A stretch of 64,000 nucleotides of DNA, from contig NZ_JAASHM010000019.1 of the NCBI RefSeq assembly GCF_019734195.1, positions 1 to 64,000 on the forward strand, written 5' to 3'. Of this stretch, positions 26,041 through 35,690 are shown piece by piece; position 1 is the stretch's first letter, and every line of letters begins with the position of its first letter. Below the pieces are notes generated by a model that saw only the letters and a list, made by a program, of their open reading frames with translations, searched no databases and was not told the DNA's origin. The position numbers and the translations under genes were made by a program. This stretch comes from Clostridium sp. K13. Its GTDB lineage: Bacteria > Bacillota > Clostridia > Clostridiales > Clostridiaceae.

Positions 26041-26520
26041 ATGAAAGTAGCAATATTTTTTGGATCTAAATCTGATACAGAAATAATGAGGGGAGCAGCT
26101 AACTGCTTAAAGGAATTTGGTATTGAGTATAAAGCATTTGTTTTATCAGCTCATAGAGTTCCAGAAAAGTTAGAAGAAACATTAAGAGAAGTTGAAGAAC
26201 AAGGATGTCAAGTTGTAATTGCAGGTGCAGGTCTTGCAGCACACTTACCAGGTGTAATTGCTTCTCAAACTACAATGCCAGTTATAGGAGTTCCATGTAA
26301 GGGTGCAATAGAAGGGTTAGATGCATTATTTTCAATAGTACAAATGCCAAAATCTATTCCAGTTGCAACAGTTGGAATAAATAATGCTTATAATGCTGGA
26401 ATGCTTGCAGTACAAATGCTTTCAGTAAATGATAAAGAATTAAAAGCTAAATTAGTTGAATATAGAAAAGAAATGAAAGAAAAATTTATAGCTGAAAATG
26501 GTGAAGGAGTGGATTTATAA
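26041..26520 (+). CDS. purE: AIR carboxylase / N5-CAIR mutase
   Basis: A 159-residue PurE fold enzyme for the carboxylation step to CAIR. Visible motifs are GSKSDTEIM near the N-terminus, LSAHRVPEK and [11 protein letters not shown], then [16 protein letters not shown]. No purK is present in the operon, so it may work directly with CO2 (class II behaviour) or rely on a purK elsewhere. Its stop overlaps the purC start by one base (TAATG). Confidence 0.95.
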   Translation: MKVAIFFGSKSDTEIMRGAANCLKEFGIEYKAFVLSAHRVPEKLEETLREVEEQGCQVVIAGAGLAAHLPGVIASQTTMPVIGVPCKGAIEGLDALFSIVQMPKSIPVATVGINNAYNAGMLAVQMLSVNDKELKAKLVEYRKEMKEKFIAENGEGVDL

Positions 26521-27224
26521 TGGAAAAATTAGAAATGATGTACGAAGGTAAGGCAAAGAAAATATACGCTACAGATAAGGCTGATGAAGTAATAGTTTAT
26601 TACAAAGATGATGCAACTGCTTTTAATGGAGAAAAGAAAGGGCAAATAGAAGATAAGGGTGTTTTAAATAATTCAATTACTTCAATGTTATTTGAAATGT
26701 TAAATGAAAAGGGAGTTCCAACTCACTTTATTGAAAAGTTAAATGATAGAGAACAATTATGTAAGAAGGTTGAAATAGTTCCACTAGAAGTAATAGTAAG
26801 AAATGTTGCTGCTGGTTCTATGGCTAAGAGATTAGGATTAGAAGAAGGAACAGAGCTTAAGACTACAGTATTTGAATTATCATACAAAGATGATTCTCTA
26901 GGAGATCCATTAATAAATGATTACCATGCAGTTGGAATTGGAGCTACTACTTTTGAAGAATTAGAAAAGATTTATGCTTTAACAGCAAAAATCAACGATA
27001 TTTTAAAGGATATGTTCTTAAAATCTAAAATTAGATTAATAGACTTTAAATTAGAGTTTGGTAGATTTAACGGAGATATAGTTTTAGCAGATGAAATTTC
27101 ACCAGATACTTGCAGATTCTGGGATGCTACTACTGGAGAAAAATTAGATAAGGACAGATTTAGAAGAGACCTTGGTAATGTTAAAGATGCATATATAGAA
27201 ATATTAAAGAGAATACAGGAATAG
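26520..27224 (+). CDS. purC: SAICAR synthetase
   Basis: A 234-residue enzyme joining CAIR and aspartate to give SAICAR. It has the family start [10 protein letters not shown], the ATP-site region [11 protein letters not shown], the [12 protein letters not shown] segment, and SPDTCRFWD near the C-terminus. Length is normal. It is translationally coupled to purE through a one-base overlap. A structured repeat separates it from purF. Confidence 0.96.
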   Translation: MEKLEMMYEGKAKKIYATDKADEVIVYYKDDATAFNGEKKGQIEDKGVLNNSITSMLFEMLNEKGVPTHFIEKLNDREQLCKKVEIVPLEVIVRNVAAGSMAKRLGLEEGTELKTTVFELSYKDDSLGDPLINDYHAVGIGATTFEELEKIYALTAKINDILKDMFLKSKIRLIDFKLEFGRFNGDIVLADEISPDTCRFWDATTGEKLDKDRFRRDLGNVKDAYIEILKRIQE

Positions 27225-27378
27225 TTAGTAGTTAGGAGTTAGTAGTTAGGAGTTAATGAATAAAATCAATTAATGTTGATTTTAGGAAAAATATTTTATA
27301 GAAACTCACTAAGAGTTTCAGCCTCAACTACTAACTAAAAACTATTAACTCCAAACTAATTAATCGGGGGTTAAAAGT
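27225..27378 (+). repeat. three-way-junction element, copy 2 (purC-purF gap)
   Basis: The left arm contains the repeat TTAGTAGTTAGGAG twice and ends in GGAGTTAA; the right arm (CAACTACTAACTAAAAACTATTAACTCC) is its complement with mismatches. Inside are AAAATCAATTAATGTTGATTTT and AGAAACTCACTAAGAGTTTC preceded by ATATTTTAT. This is the same two-hairpin plan as in the purL-purE gap although the arm sequence differs. The purF ribosome site CGGGGG follows. Confidence 0.65.
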
Positions 27379-28794
27379 ATGAGTCCAAAGTTAGACAATA
27401 TAATAATGGATCCAAGTAATGATAAATTTAAAGATGAGTGTGGAGTATTTGGTGTTTACTCTAACAAACCATTAGATGTTGCTTCAGTAGCATATTACGG
27501 ATTATATGCACTTCAACATAGAGGTCAAGAAAGTGCTGGTATAGCAGTTGCAAATGGTGAAGATATAAATATTAAAAAGGGAATGGGACTTATAACAGAA
27601 GCATTCTCTCAAGATGATATAAATAGCTTAAAAGGATTTGCAGCAATTGGACATGTTAGATATTCAACAAGTGGTGATACTAGAATAGAAAATGCACAGC
27701 CATTATTAAGCAAAACAAAGCTAGGACCAATAGCTATGGCGCACAATGGAACATTAGTTAATGCTGATGTTATAAGAGAATTACTTGAAGATGGTGGACA
27801 TGTATTCCATACATCAATTGACTCAGAAGTAATTGCTAACTTAATTGCAAGAGGGGCTAAAAAAGGTGTTGAAAGAGCTGTATTAGATGCGATTCAAGCT
27901 GTTAGAGGTTCTTTTGCAATGGTTATATTAACTGAAAACAAGCTTATTGGTGTAAGAGATCCTCATGGAATAAGACCTCTTTGCCTAGGAAAGATTGAAG
28001 AAGGTTATATTTTAACTTCTGAAAGCTGTGCTTTAGATGCAATTGGAGCAGAATTAGTTAGAGATATTGATCCAGGAGAAATTGTAGTAATTGATGAAAG
28101 TGGAATAAAGTCATATAGATATTCTGAAAATACTCAATGTCAAACTTGTGCTTTTGAATATATATACTTTGCTAGACCAGATTCAATTATTGATGGATTA
28201 GATGTTCATGAATCAAGAGTTAGAGCTGGAGAACAATTATATAAAGAAAATCAAATTGAAGCTGATGTAGTTGTTGCAGTACCAGATTCAGGTATACCAG
28301 CAGCAATAGGATATGCTAAGGCATCAGGTATTCCTTATGATACTGGATTTGTTAAAAATAGATACGTTGGAAGAACATTTATTACTCCTTCTCAAGAAGT
28401 AAGAGAAAGAGCCGTAGCTGTAAAATTAAATCCTTTAAAGGTAAATATTAAAGATAAGAGAGTTATTCTTATAGATGACTCTATAGTAAGAGGAACTACT
28501 TCAAAGCATTTAGTTGAATCTTTAAGAAGAGCTGGAGCAAAAGAAGTTCACTTCTTAGTAGCATCACCAGTAGTTCAATATCCATGTTACTTTGGAATTG
28601 ATACTCCTTATAGAAAAGAACTTATTGGAGCTAATAATTCATTAGAAGAAATAAGAGAAATAATTGGTTGTGATTCATTAGGATATTTAACTATGGATGG
28701 TATGTACAAATGCTTTAATGCAGATCAAGGATATTGTGTAGGATGTTTCAATGGAGTATATCCAGTTGCAACACCAATAGAAACTGAAAGGTAG
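27379..28794 (+). CDS. purF: amidophosphoribosyltransferase
   Basis: A 471-residue enzyme making phosphoribosylamine from PRPP and glutamine, the committed step. A 20-residue propeptide precedes Cys21 (ECGVFGVY), the glutaminase nucleophile after processing. The PRPP-binding motif is VILIDDSIVRGTTS. Cysteines in CQTC, VQYPCYF and GYCVGC fit the oxygen-sensitive 4Fe-4S cluster of the Bacillus-type enzyme. Eight-base gap to purM. Confidence 0.97.
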   Translation: MSPKLDNIIMDPSNDKFKDECGVFGVYSNKPLDVASVAYYGLYALQHRGQESAGIAVANGEDINIKKGMGLITEAFSQDDINSLKGFAAIGHVRYSTSGDTRIENAQPLLSKTKLGPIAMAHNGTLVNADVIRELLEDGGHVFHTSIDSEVIANLIARGAKKGVERAVLDAIQAVRGSFAMVILTENKLIGVRDPHGIRPLCLGKIEEGYILTSESCALDAIGAELVRDIDPGEIVVIDESGIKSYRYSENTQCQTCAFEYIYFARPDSIIDGLDVHESRVRAGEQLYKENQIEADVVVAVPDSGIPAAIGYAKASGIPYDTGFVKNRYVGRTFITPSQEVRERAVAVKLNPLKVNIKDKRVILIDDSIVRGTTSKHLVESLRRAGAKEVHFLVASPVVQYPCYFGIDTPYRKELIGANNSLEEIREIIGCDSLGYLTMDGMYKCFNADQGYCVGCFNGVYPVATPIETER

Positions 28795-28803
28795 GTAATT
28801 TAA

Positions 28804-29805
28804 ATGATAACTTATAAAGAGGCTGGAGTTAATATAGAAGAAGGGTATAAGTCAGTAAAGCTTATAAAGGAATATGCACAAAGAACAATGAGTGAATATG
28901 TTTTAAATGGTCTTGGAAGCTTTGCAGGAATGGTTGAATTACCAGAAGGATATAAAAAGCCAGTTTTAGTTTCTGGTACAGATGGTGTTGGAACTAAGCT
29001 TGAATTAGCTTTTAAAACTAAGAAATATGATACAGTTGGAATTGACTGTGTAGCTATGTGTGTAAATGATATTTTATGTCATGGAGCAAAGCCATTATTC
29101 TTCTTAGATTATATAGCGTGTGGAAAGCTTGAAGCAGAAGTTGCTGCTGATTTAGTTAAAGGTGTTTCTGATGGTTGTGTAATGTCAGATTGTGCTTTAG
29201 TTGGAGGAGAAACGGCTGAAATGCCAGGTTTCTATAAAGAAGGAGAATACGATATTGCAGGATTTGCAGTAGGTATTGTTGATAAAGATAAGATAATAAA
29301 CGGAAAAAACATTAAGCCAGGAGATAAGTTAATAGGTTTAGCTTCATCTGGTGTACATTCAAATGGTTTCTCTTTAGTTAGAAAATTATATACAGATCTA
29401 AATGAAGAATTTAATGGTGAAGAAGTTTGGAAAACATTAATTACGCCAACTAAGATATATGTTAAACCAATATTAAGCTTAATTGAAAAGTTTGATATTA
29501 AAGGTATGTCTCATGTAACTGGCGGTGGATTTATTGAAAATGTTCCAAGAATGTTTAACGGTGGAGAATTAACTGCTGAAATAAACAAAGATAGTTATCC
29601 ATTACCAGCAATCTTTGAAGATATGATTAATAAAGGTGTAAATAGAGATCATATGTATAATACATTCAATATGGGGATTGGTTTTGTGTTATGTGTTGAT
29701 GAAAAAGATGTTGATGCTGTTATTAAAGAACTTATTGAATTAGGTGAAAAAGCTTATGAAATTGGTGTTGTAACAGCTGGAGGTGAAGGAGTTTGCTTAA
29801 AGTAG
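28804..29805 (+). CDS. purM: AIR synthetase (FGAM cyclo-ligase)
   Basis: A 333-residue ATP-dependent enzyme closing the imidazole ring to give AIR. It has SGTDGVGTKLELAF, the conserved GGETAEMPGFY and the late HVTGGGFIENVPR motif. Length is normal. Its last 13 bases overlap the start of purN, so translation is coupled. Confidence 0.97.
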   Translation: MITYKEAGVNIEEGYKSVKLIKEYAQRTMSEYVLNGLGSFAGMVELPEGYKKPVLVSGTDGVGTKLELAFKTKKYDTVGIDCVAMCVNDILCHGAKPLFFLDYIACGKLEAEVAADLVKGVSDGCVMSDCALVGGETAEMPGFYKEGEYDIAGFAVGIVDKDKIINGKNIKPGDKLIGLASSGVHSNGFSLVRKLYTDLNEEFNGEEVWKTLITPTKIYVKPILSLIEKFDIKGMSHVTGGGFIENVPRMFNGGELTAEINKDSYPLPAIFEDMINKGVNRDHMYNTFNMGIGFVLCVDEKDVDAVIKELIELGEKAYEIGVVTAGGEGVCLK

Positions 29806-30395
29806 CAGTACTTGTATCTGGTGGAGGGTCAAACCTCCAATCAATTTTAGATTATGGACAAGATACTTTTAAAGTAGAAATGGTTATTGGAAGCAAAGAA
29901 GGAATTTATGGCTTAGAGAGAGCTAAAAATGCTGGTATTGCTACTCATGTTGTTTCTAGAAAAGAATATGGAAATGAGACTTCTAATAAAATATTAGAAT
30001 TAACTAGGGGGACAGTTGATTTAATAGTTTTAGCAGGGTATCTTTCAATATTAAATGGGGAAATATTAAAAGCGTTTAAAGATAGAATAATAAATATACA
30101 TCCATCTCTTATTCCTAGTTTTTGTGGAGATAAGATGTATGGAATGCATGTACATAATGCAGTAAGAAGCTCAGGAGTTAGATTTACTGGATGTACGGTT
30201 CACTTTGTAAATGAAGAAGTAGATGGGGGAGCAATAATACTTCAAGAAGCAGTGCCAGTATATTTTGAGGATACTGCTGAAGATATTCAAAAGAGAGTAT
30301 TAGTAGAAGAACATAAGCTATTGCCAAAGGCTATTGATTTATTAAGTAGGGGTAAAATTGAAATTATAGATGGAAGAGTAAATATTTTAAAATAG
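29793..30395 (+). CDS. purN: GAR transformylase
   Basis: A 200-residue enzyme transferring formyl from 10-formyltetrahydrofolate to GAR. Motifs are VSGGGSNLQ at the N-terminus, the catalytic [11 protein letters not shown] with Asn and His, and VDGGAIILQ with the conserved Asp (144 in E. coli). It starts with TTG at 29793 inside the end of purM; GGAGG about eight bases upstream supports this start and no ATG is available nearby. Confidence 0.95.
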   Translation: MLKVAVLVSGGGSNLQSILDYGQDTFKVEMVIGSKEGIYGLERAKNAGIATHVVSRKEYGNETSNKILELTRGTVDLIVLAGYLSILNGEILKAFKDRIINIHPSLIPSFCGDKMYGMHVHNAVRSSGVRFTGCTVHFVNEEVDGGAIILQEAVPVYFEDTAEDIQKRVLVEEHKLLPKAIDLLSRGKIEIIDGRVNILK

Positions 30396-30408
30396 GGAGG
30401 ATTTTTAC

Positions 30409-31914
30409 ATGATAAAAAGAGCATTAATTAGTGTATTTGATAAGACTGGTGTTTTAGATTTTTCAAAGTTTTTAGCAGAAAACGGAGTTGAGGTTATTTC
30501 AACTGGAGGTACTTATAAGCACTTAAAAGAAAATGGAGTTTCTGTAACTGAAGTTAATGAAGTTACTAACTTCCCAGAAATGCTAGATGGAAGAGTTAAG
30601 ACTCTTCACCCAATAATTCATGCAGGAATACTTGCTATAAGAGATAATGAAGAACATATGAATACAATTAAAGAAAGAAATATATATACAATTGATATGG
30701 TAATAGTTAATTTATATCCTTTCTTTGAAAAAGTTAGAGAAGATTTAAGCTTTGAAGAAAAAGTAGAATTCATTGATATCGGTGGTCCTACAATGCTTAG
30801 AGCAGCAGCTAAGAACTTCCAAGACGTTGTTGTTATTTCAGATGTTAAAGATTATGAAGCTGTAATGGCTGCAATTAAAGAAACTGGAGATGTTAGCTAT
30901 AAATTAAGAAAGAAATTAGCAGGTAAAGTATTTAACTTAATGAGTGCTTACGATGCAGCTATTTCAAACTTTATGCTTGGTGATGAAGAAGAGTATCCAG
31001 AATACTTATCTGTTTCATACAAAAAGAAACAAAGCTTAAGATACGGTGAAAATCCACATCAAAGTGCTGCTTACTATGTTTCTACTGAATTTGATGGTGG
31101 AATGAATGATTATGAAATATTAAATGGTAAAGAGCTTTCTTACAATAATATTAAAGATTTAGATATAGCATGGAAGGTTGCAAATGAATTTGATGAAGCT
31201 TCATGCTGTGCATTAAAACATAATACTCCATGTGGTGTTGCAATAGGTGAGACTCCATATGAAGCTTACACTAAAGCACATGATGTAGATCCAACTTCAA
31301 TATTTGGTGGAATAGTTGCATTTAACAGAAAGTTAGATAAGGCTACAGCTGAAGAAATGGTTAAAATATTCTTAGAAGTAATTGCAGCTCCGGATTATGA
31401 TGAAGATGCATTAGAAGTATTAAGAACTAAAAAGAACTTAAGAGTTTTAAAATGTAATGTTAAACCATGTGATGAAAAATATATGGTAACAGTTGATGGT
31501 GGAATATTAGTTCAAGAAGAAGATAGACAATTAGTTGATGAAATAAAGGTTGTTACAGAAAAAGCTCCAACTGATGAAGAAATGAAAGATTTATTATTTG
31601 GTATGAAGGTTGTTAAATATGTTAAATCTAATGCTATAGTAACAGTTCATAATGGTGTTGCTGTAGGTATCGGTGGAGGACAAGTTAATAGAATTTGGCC
31701 AACAATGGATGCTTTAAGAAGAGGTGAAGGAGCTACAATCTTAGCTTCAGATGCATTCTTCCCATTTAGAGATATAGTTGATGAATGTTCTAAATACGGA
31801 ATTAAAGCTATAATCCAACCAGGTGGTTCAATGAGAGACCAAGAATCAATTGATGCTTGTAACGAACATGGAATAGCTATGGTTATGACAGGAATCAGAC
31901 ACTTTAAACACTAA
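30409..31914 (+). CDS. purH: AICAR transformylase / IMP cyclohydrolase
   Basis: A 501-residue bifunctional enzyme for the last two steps to IMP. The N-terminal cyclohydrolase domain (about 1-190) has SVFDKTG and DGRVKTLHP; the C-terminal transformylase has the catalytic Lys-His in ALKHNTPCG and the closing [11 protein letters not shown] and GIRHFKH. GGGAGG precedes the ATG. Length is normal. Confidence 0.97.
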   Translation: MIKRALISVFDKTGVLDFSKFLAENGVEVISTGGTYKHLKENGVSVTEVNEVTNFPEMLDGRVKTLHPIIHAGILAIRDNEEHMNTIKERNIYTIDMVIVNLYPFFEKVREDLSFEEKVEFIDIGGPTMLRAAAKNFQDVVVISDVKDYEAVMAAIKETGDVSYKLRKKLAGKVFNLMSAYDAAISNFMLGDEEEYPEYLSVSYKKKQSLRYGENPHQSAAYYVSTEFDGGMNDYEILNGKELSYNNIKDLDIAWKVANEFDEASCCALKHNTPCGVAIGETPYEAYTKAHDVDPTSIFGGIVAFNRKLDKATAEEMVKIFLEVIAAPDYDEDALEVLRTKKNLRVLKCNVKPCDEKYMVTVDGGILVQEEDRQLVDEIKVVTEKAPTDEEMKDLLFGMKVVKYVKSNAIVTVHNGVAVGIGGGQVNRIWPTMDALRRGEGATILASDAFFPFRDIVDECSKYGIKAIIQPGGSMRDQESIDACNEHGIAMVMTGIRHFKH

Positions 31915-31980
31915 AATATAGTTAATGATTAAATAAAAGATATATGATAATTATTAAGATATTGGAAAAGAGGTAAAGTT

Positions 31981-33219
31981 ATGAAAGTATTATTAGTTGG
32001 TTCTGGTGGGAGAGAGCATGCTATTGCTTGGAAATTAGCTAAAAGTGAAAAGGTAAGTAAGATATTTGTAGCGCCTGGTAATGGTGGAACTTCAATTGAA
32101 AATAAATGTGAAAATGTTAATATCACTGATATAGATGAATTAGTAGTATTTGCTAAAGAAAATAATATAGGTTTAACTTTTGTTGGACCAGAAGATCCAT
32201 TAACAAAGGGGATAACAGATAAGTTTAAAGCAGCAGGACTTAGATGCTTTGGACCAGATGCAGCAGGTGCTCAATTAGAAGGAAGTAAATCTTTCTCTAA
32301 AGATTTCATGAAGAAGTATGGAGTTAAAACTGCTGAATATGCTACATTTACAGATTACGAACCAGCATTAGGATATCTTCAAGATTGCTCATACCCAATA
32401 GTTATTAAAGCAGATGGATTAGCGGCTGGGAAAGGTGTTGTTATTGCAGCTACTAAAGAAGAAGCTTTAAGAACTGTAGATGATTTTATGGTTTCTGATA
32501 TATTTAAGGGCGCTGGGCAAAAAATTGTTATTGAAGAGTTCTTAGAAGGGGTAGAAGCATCAATTCTTTCAATTACTGATGGTAAGACTTTAATACCTTT
32601 TATCTCAGGAAAAGATCACAAGCAAATTTTTGATGGAGATAAGGGACCAAATACTGGTGGAATGGGAGTTTTAGCACCAAATCCATTTGTTACTCAAGAT
32701 GTAATGAATGACTTTGAAGAAAATATAGTTGCTAATACTTTAAGAGGAATTCAAGAAGAAGGATTTGACTTTAAGGGGATTATCTTCTTTGGGTTAATGA
32801 TAACTAAGAAGGGTACTTATCTTTTAGAGTATAATGTAAGAATGGGAGACCCTGAAACTCAATCTGTATTAACTTTAATGGAAAGTGATTTAGTTGATTT
32901 AGTTGAAGCTGCTTTAGATAGTAGATTAGATGAAGTAGAAGCTAAGTGGTATGATGGAGCATGCGTTAATGTTGTTTTAGCTTCTGGAGGATATCCAGGA
33001 AGTTTTGAAAAGGGCTTTGAAATTACTATTGATGATAGCATAAGAGATAAGGTATTCTTAGCTGGAGCTCAATTGGTTGATGGAGTTTTAAGAACTAGTG
33101 GAGGAAGAGTTTTATCTGTTGTTGGAAGAGGTAGAACTGTTCAAGAGGCTAGAGAAGAAGCTTATAAGTTAACTGAAATGGTTAATTTTGAAGGAAAGTA
33201 TTTTAGAAAAGATATATAA
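31981..33219 (+). CDS. purD: GAR synthetase (phosphoribosylamine-glycine ligase)
   Basis: A 412-residue ATP-grasp enzyme. Visible motifs are GSGGREHAIAW, the ATP-grasp segments VIKADGLAAGKGV and VIEEFLEG, and NVRMGDPETQ. It is slightly shorter than many PurD proteins (about 420-430) but complete, ending near YFRKDI. Last gene of the operon, followed by a terminator. Confidence 0.96.
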   Translation: MKVLLVGSGGREHAIAWKLAKSEKVSKIFVAPGNGGTSIENKCENVNITDIDELVVFAKENNIGLTFVGPEDPLTKGITDKFKAAGLRCFGPDAAGAQLEGSKSFSKDFMKKYGVKTAEYATFTDYEPALGYLQDCSYPIVIKADGLAAGKGVVIAATKEEALRTVDDFMVSDIFKGAGQKIVIEEFLEGVEASILSITDGKTLIPFISGKDHKQIFDGDKGPNTGGMGVLAPNPFVTQDVMNDFEENIVANTLRGIQEEGFDFKGIIFFGLMITKKGTYLLEYNVRMGDPETQSVLTLMESDLVDLVEAALDSRLDEVEAKWYDGACVNVVLASGGYPGSFEKGFEITIDDSIRDKVFLAGAQLVDGVLRTSGGRVLSVVGRGRTVQEAREEAYKLTEMVNFEGKYFRKDI

Positions 33220-33223
33220 TAGA

Positions 33224-33260
33224 AAAAGCACTATCAGCATAAAAGTTGATAGTGTTTTAG
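33224..33260 (+). terminator. terminator of the purine operon
   Basis: AAAAGCACTATCA pairs with TGATAGTGTTTT (12 bp, ten-base loop), four bases beyond the purD stop. Confidence 0.75.
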
Positions 33261-34004
33261 AATAATGAAGAATGAACCATACCATAAGTAAATGAGGTTT
33301 ATAGCTTTAGGAATTGATATTACTAGCTTAAGCCTGTTTTTGTAGCTGAAAACACCTTGTCATAAGTAAGATAAATTCATATAAGTAGATAGAATAAAGA
33401 AAAGGTGATATAAATAAAAGAGTAAAAAGAGCCATTGCTAGTTGCACTTTCAGACGATGTAAGTGAAGAAATACCGTATGAGTTCATAAAGAGCATACTA
33501 GAGAATTTCAACAAGGGCCTTATTCTTTTATGTTAAGAAATGTTGGAGTGAGTACACTGAAGAGTAACAAAAAAGAATAAATGAAATCAGTGCAAAATTA
33601 GCAGAGTTTTATGTAGCAGAAGAATTGAGCTTAACTAAGGAAGATACTATTGAAATTATTAAGAATTAAGATAATGTAGTAAATTATGATTATGGATATG
33701 AATCATATTCAGATATTGAAGTTTTATTATGGATAATCAAGCTTTTAATATGAATATTTTGTGTTAAAAGGCAACTGCTGAAAAGCGTAAAAGAGAGTCT
33801 ATTGGAGTAGATGGAAATATTATTTCTTAAGATATGGTTAAAAAGAGTGGTTAGATACGAGTTGGGGAGAACCAATAATAATACTATTTTTAAGGCGGGA
33901 AAGATACTTACCGTAGATATAGTTTCGTAATGATAAAGTTGTAAATAGGAAAATTTTAGATTATAATAATAGACGAATATGAGGGGTGTAGATAGGAGAG
34001 TTGA
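33261..34004 (+). pseudogene. decayed coding remnants, family not recognised
   Basis: This gap holds protein-like fragments broken by many stops and frameshifts on the plus strand. Readable pieces include EPLLVALSDDVSEEIPYEF (about 33430-33486), AKLAEFYVAEELSLTKEDT (about 33594-33660) and KRESIGVDGNIIS (about 33787-33830). They do not lie in one frame. I cannot name the ancestral genes. No RNA gene is evident. Confidence 0.5.
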
Positions 34005-34811
34005 ATGAAATTGTTTTTAAATGAAATTAGAAATAGGGGATTATGGTCTATAAAACAAGTTTTAACAATAAGACATATTATTGCTATGATAATATTTACA
34101 TTAATGTTTGGAATTAATGGTAGTGAAATTCCAATTGAGAAAACTATATTAACTATTGTGTTTATTATTTTTTGTACATATCAACAATTAGCTATAGGTA
34201 TAGCTATATCAATTTTTATTGGTATTATAGTAGGTGTTTTCCCGTTTTTAGGGTTTTTAATACCTATTTTAATATTATTAGGAATTATATCGAAATTGAC
34301 ATTTGTTTGGGAAAATAAATATGCAATGTATTTAGGAATTACAGTTGTTCTAGCTCCAAGTCAATTAATTCAGCTTATTTTAGGAGATATATATCGTATT
34401 TTAGCCATTCCAGTTAATTATATTTTTGAGATTGTGGCTAAATTTGAGTTTATCTATACAATTTCTGATATTACATCCATTCCAATTGAATATGTTTATT
34501 ATGGTATTTTATTTAATATTATGATGATTAGTTTATATTTTATGAAGTACTCAGTTGATGGAGCTTTAACAGCTATATGCATGTTGCCGTTATTGTTTAT
34601 GTCAATTTTAGTACCAGCTATTATTTCGGAAATATCAACATTGGTAAGTACAGCACAATATAATAATTATGTTGAAACAAATCCAGGGATGCACAACGTT
34701 AGAGAATACACAAGGATAAATTCTAGTGGAGATATAGAGCATGTTAAGAGTCATATTAGAACAAATCCTGATGGAATTGAAACTAATAATTTATCTTATA
34801 GAGGTGACTAG
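34005..34811 (+). CDS. polytopic membrane protein of unknown function
   Basis: A 268-residue protein with about six hydrophobic helices between residues 22 and 215 and a polar C-terminal tail. The tail (NVREYTRINSSGDIEHVKSH, then RTNPDGIETNN) matches a recurrent short pattern of Tyr-x-Arg-x-(D/S)G-x2-Val-x-(S/H)-H-x-R-(T/S)-N-P-D-G that I associate with small uncharacterised Firmicute and phage-linked proteins; role unknown. GGAGAG precedes the ATG by five bases. It is intact amid a decayed region. No function is assigned. Confidence 0.6.
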   Translation: MKLFLNEIRNRGLWSIKQVLTIRHIIAMIIFTLMFGINGSEIPIEKTILTIVFIIFCTYQQLAIGIAISIFIGIIVGVFPFLGFLIPILILLGIISKLTFVWENKYAMYLGITVVLAPSQLIQLILGDIYRILAIPVNYIFEIVAKFEFIYTISDITSIPIEYVYYGILFNIMMISLYFMKYSVDGALTAICMLPLLFMSILVPAIISEISTLVSTAQYNNYVETNPGMHNVREYTRINSSGDIEHVKSHIRTNPDGIETNNLSYRGD

Positions 34812-34953
34812 AGGAAGAAAGCTTAAGGATAATTGTTATATCTACAGGGGATTAATTTATTAAAGTAAATATCATATTCAATACAATATTTTTAAGTTAT
34901 GATTTAAATTACCTATAATCCAAGGTTGAAATATGGATAACTATATTATTTAG

Positions 34954-35262
34954 CCTACTAAAGATTTCAAAATATTACTTAAGAGCGAAGTTTTTGCATT
35001 AACATTTGATATTGGGCACGATTATTGTATATGTAATAAGGATAGTATGTTTATAAACAAAAATATCAAAAAATTAATGCATATGCATATACATGATGCA
35101 ATAAATTACAAAAATCATCTACCACTTGGAAGAGGTAATATTGATATTAAAGGTATGATAAACATTGCAATAAAAAATAAATGTACATGTGTTTTAGAAA
35201 CTAAGACAATAGAAGGTTTAAGGCAATCAGTAAAATACATTAAGAATTATATAACAAATTGA
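34954..35262 (+). pseudogene. C-terminal fragment of a sugar-phosphate isomerase/epimerase
   Basis: About 102 codons are open. Motifs of the xylose-isomerase-like TIM barrel are seen: TFDIGHD, HMHIHDA and HLPLGRGNIDI, ending ETKTIEGLRQSVKYI. The N-terminal half to two thirds of the barrel is missing and a stop lies at 34951, so this is a 5'-truncated remnant. It ends in TGA, the only such natural stop I noticed in the window. Confidence 0.7.
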
Positions 35263-35296
35263 TTTATATATATGTTTATTTTTTATAAAATTTTGA

Positions 35297-35440
35297 TATA
35301 ATATAAATAAGAAAAGCTTAGTGTGTCAACACTAAGCAATCCTTAGAACATTTATTTTGTTTTAGGGCTATTGGATGAAATTAATTGAAGATTAATTAAG
35401 AAAAAGTGCTACTCTTTGCAGGATGGGGCACTTTTTTCTT
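35297..35440 (+). ncRNA. candidate antisense antitoxin RNA
   Basis: A perfect TATAAT (35297-35302) should start a transcript near 35309. The RNA begins with a perfect 9-bp hairpin (GCTTAGTGT-GTCA-ACACTAAGC) and ends in a terminator (AAAAAGTGC ... GCACTTTTTT, 35401-35436). Its whole length of about 130 bases is complementary to the 3' part of the small-protein mRNA on the other strand. This is the convergent layout of txpA/RatA and bsrG/SR4 type I antitoxins. Expression is not shown. Confidence 0.55.
35312..35341 (-). terminator. terminator of the candidate toxin mRNA
   Basis: On the minus strand GCTTAGTGT-TGAC-ACACTAAGC is followed by TTTTCTTATTT. The same hairpin forms the 5' end of the opposing RNA. 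Confidence 0.6.
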
Positions 35441-35570
35441 TGCTTTTAACTTCTATATCAAGACCAAGAAATTTAATCTTAATTTTTAAGTGATGTATAA
35501 AAAGATTATGTTTTAGAACTAATCTAATTACATAAATGACTGATATACACTTTATCAAAGTATCAAACAT
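35409..35570 (-). CDS. 53-residue candidate type I toxin-like small protein
   Basis: The frame begins MFDTLIKCISVIYVIRLVLK, a short amphipathic or hydrophobic helix, followed by a basic segment (HHLKIKIKFLGLDIEVKSKEK) and the tail SAPSCKE. A strong ribosome site AGGAGGTGGT lies upstream but can be locked in a hairpin with CCTCC earlier in the leader. Size, hydrophobic start, basic tail, locked ribosome site and an opposing RNA together resemble type I toxins; none alone is decisive. It could also be a small holin-like protein. Confidence 0.55.
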   Translation of the reverse strand: MFDTLIKCISVIYVIRLVLKHNLFIHHLKIKIKFLGLDIEVKSKEKSAPSCKE

Positions 35571-35690
35571 ATCCAATACCACCTCCTAGCTATAGTGAAA
35601 TAGTTCACCAATAGCCATGGAGGATAAAACGTTCAAAACCTCCGTAGCCATCCTACTACGGATTTCAAAATATTACTTTAGAATTATACC
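35571..35690 (-). promoter_or_regulatory. toxin-candidate promoter and self-locking leader
   Basis: On the minus strand an extended -10 (TGGTATAAT, at 35691-35683) should start transcription near 35676. The roughly 105-base leader has the hairpin CCGTAG ... CTACGG, then CCTCC-A-TGGCTA, which pairs with TAGCTA-GGAGG (11 bp with one bulge, including one G-U) and hides the ribosome site of the small gene. Confidence 0.55.
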
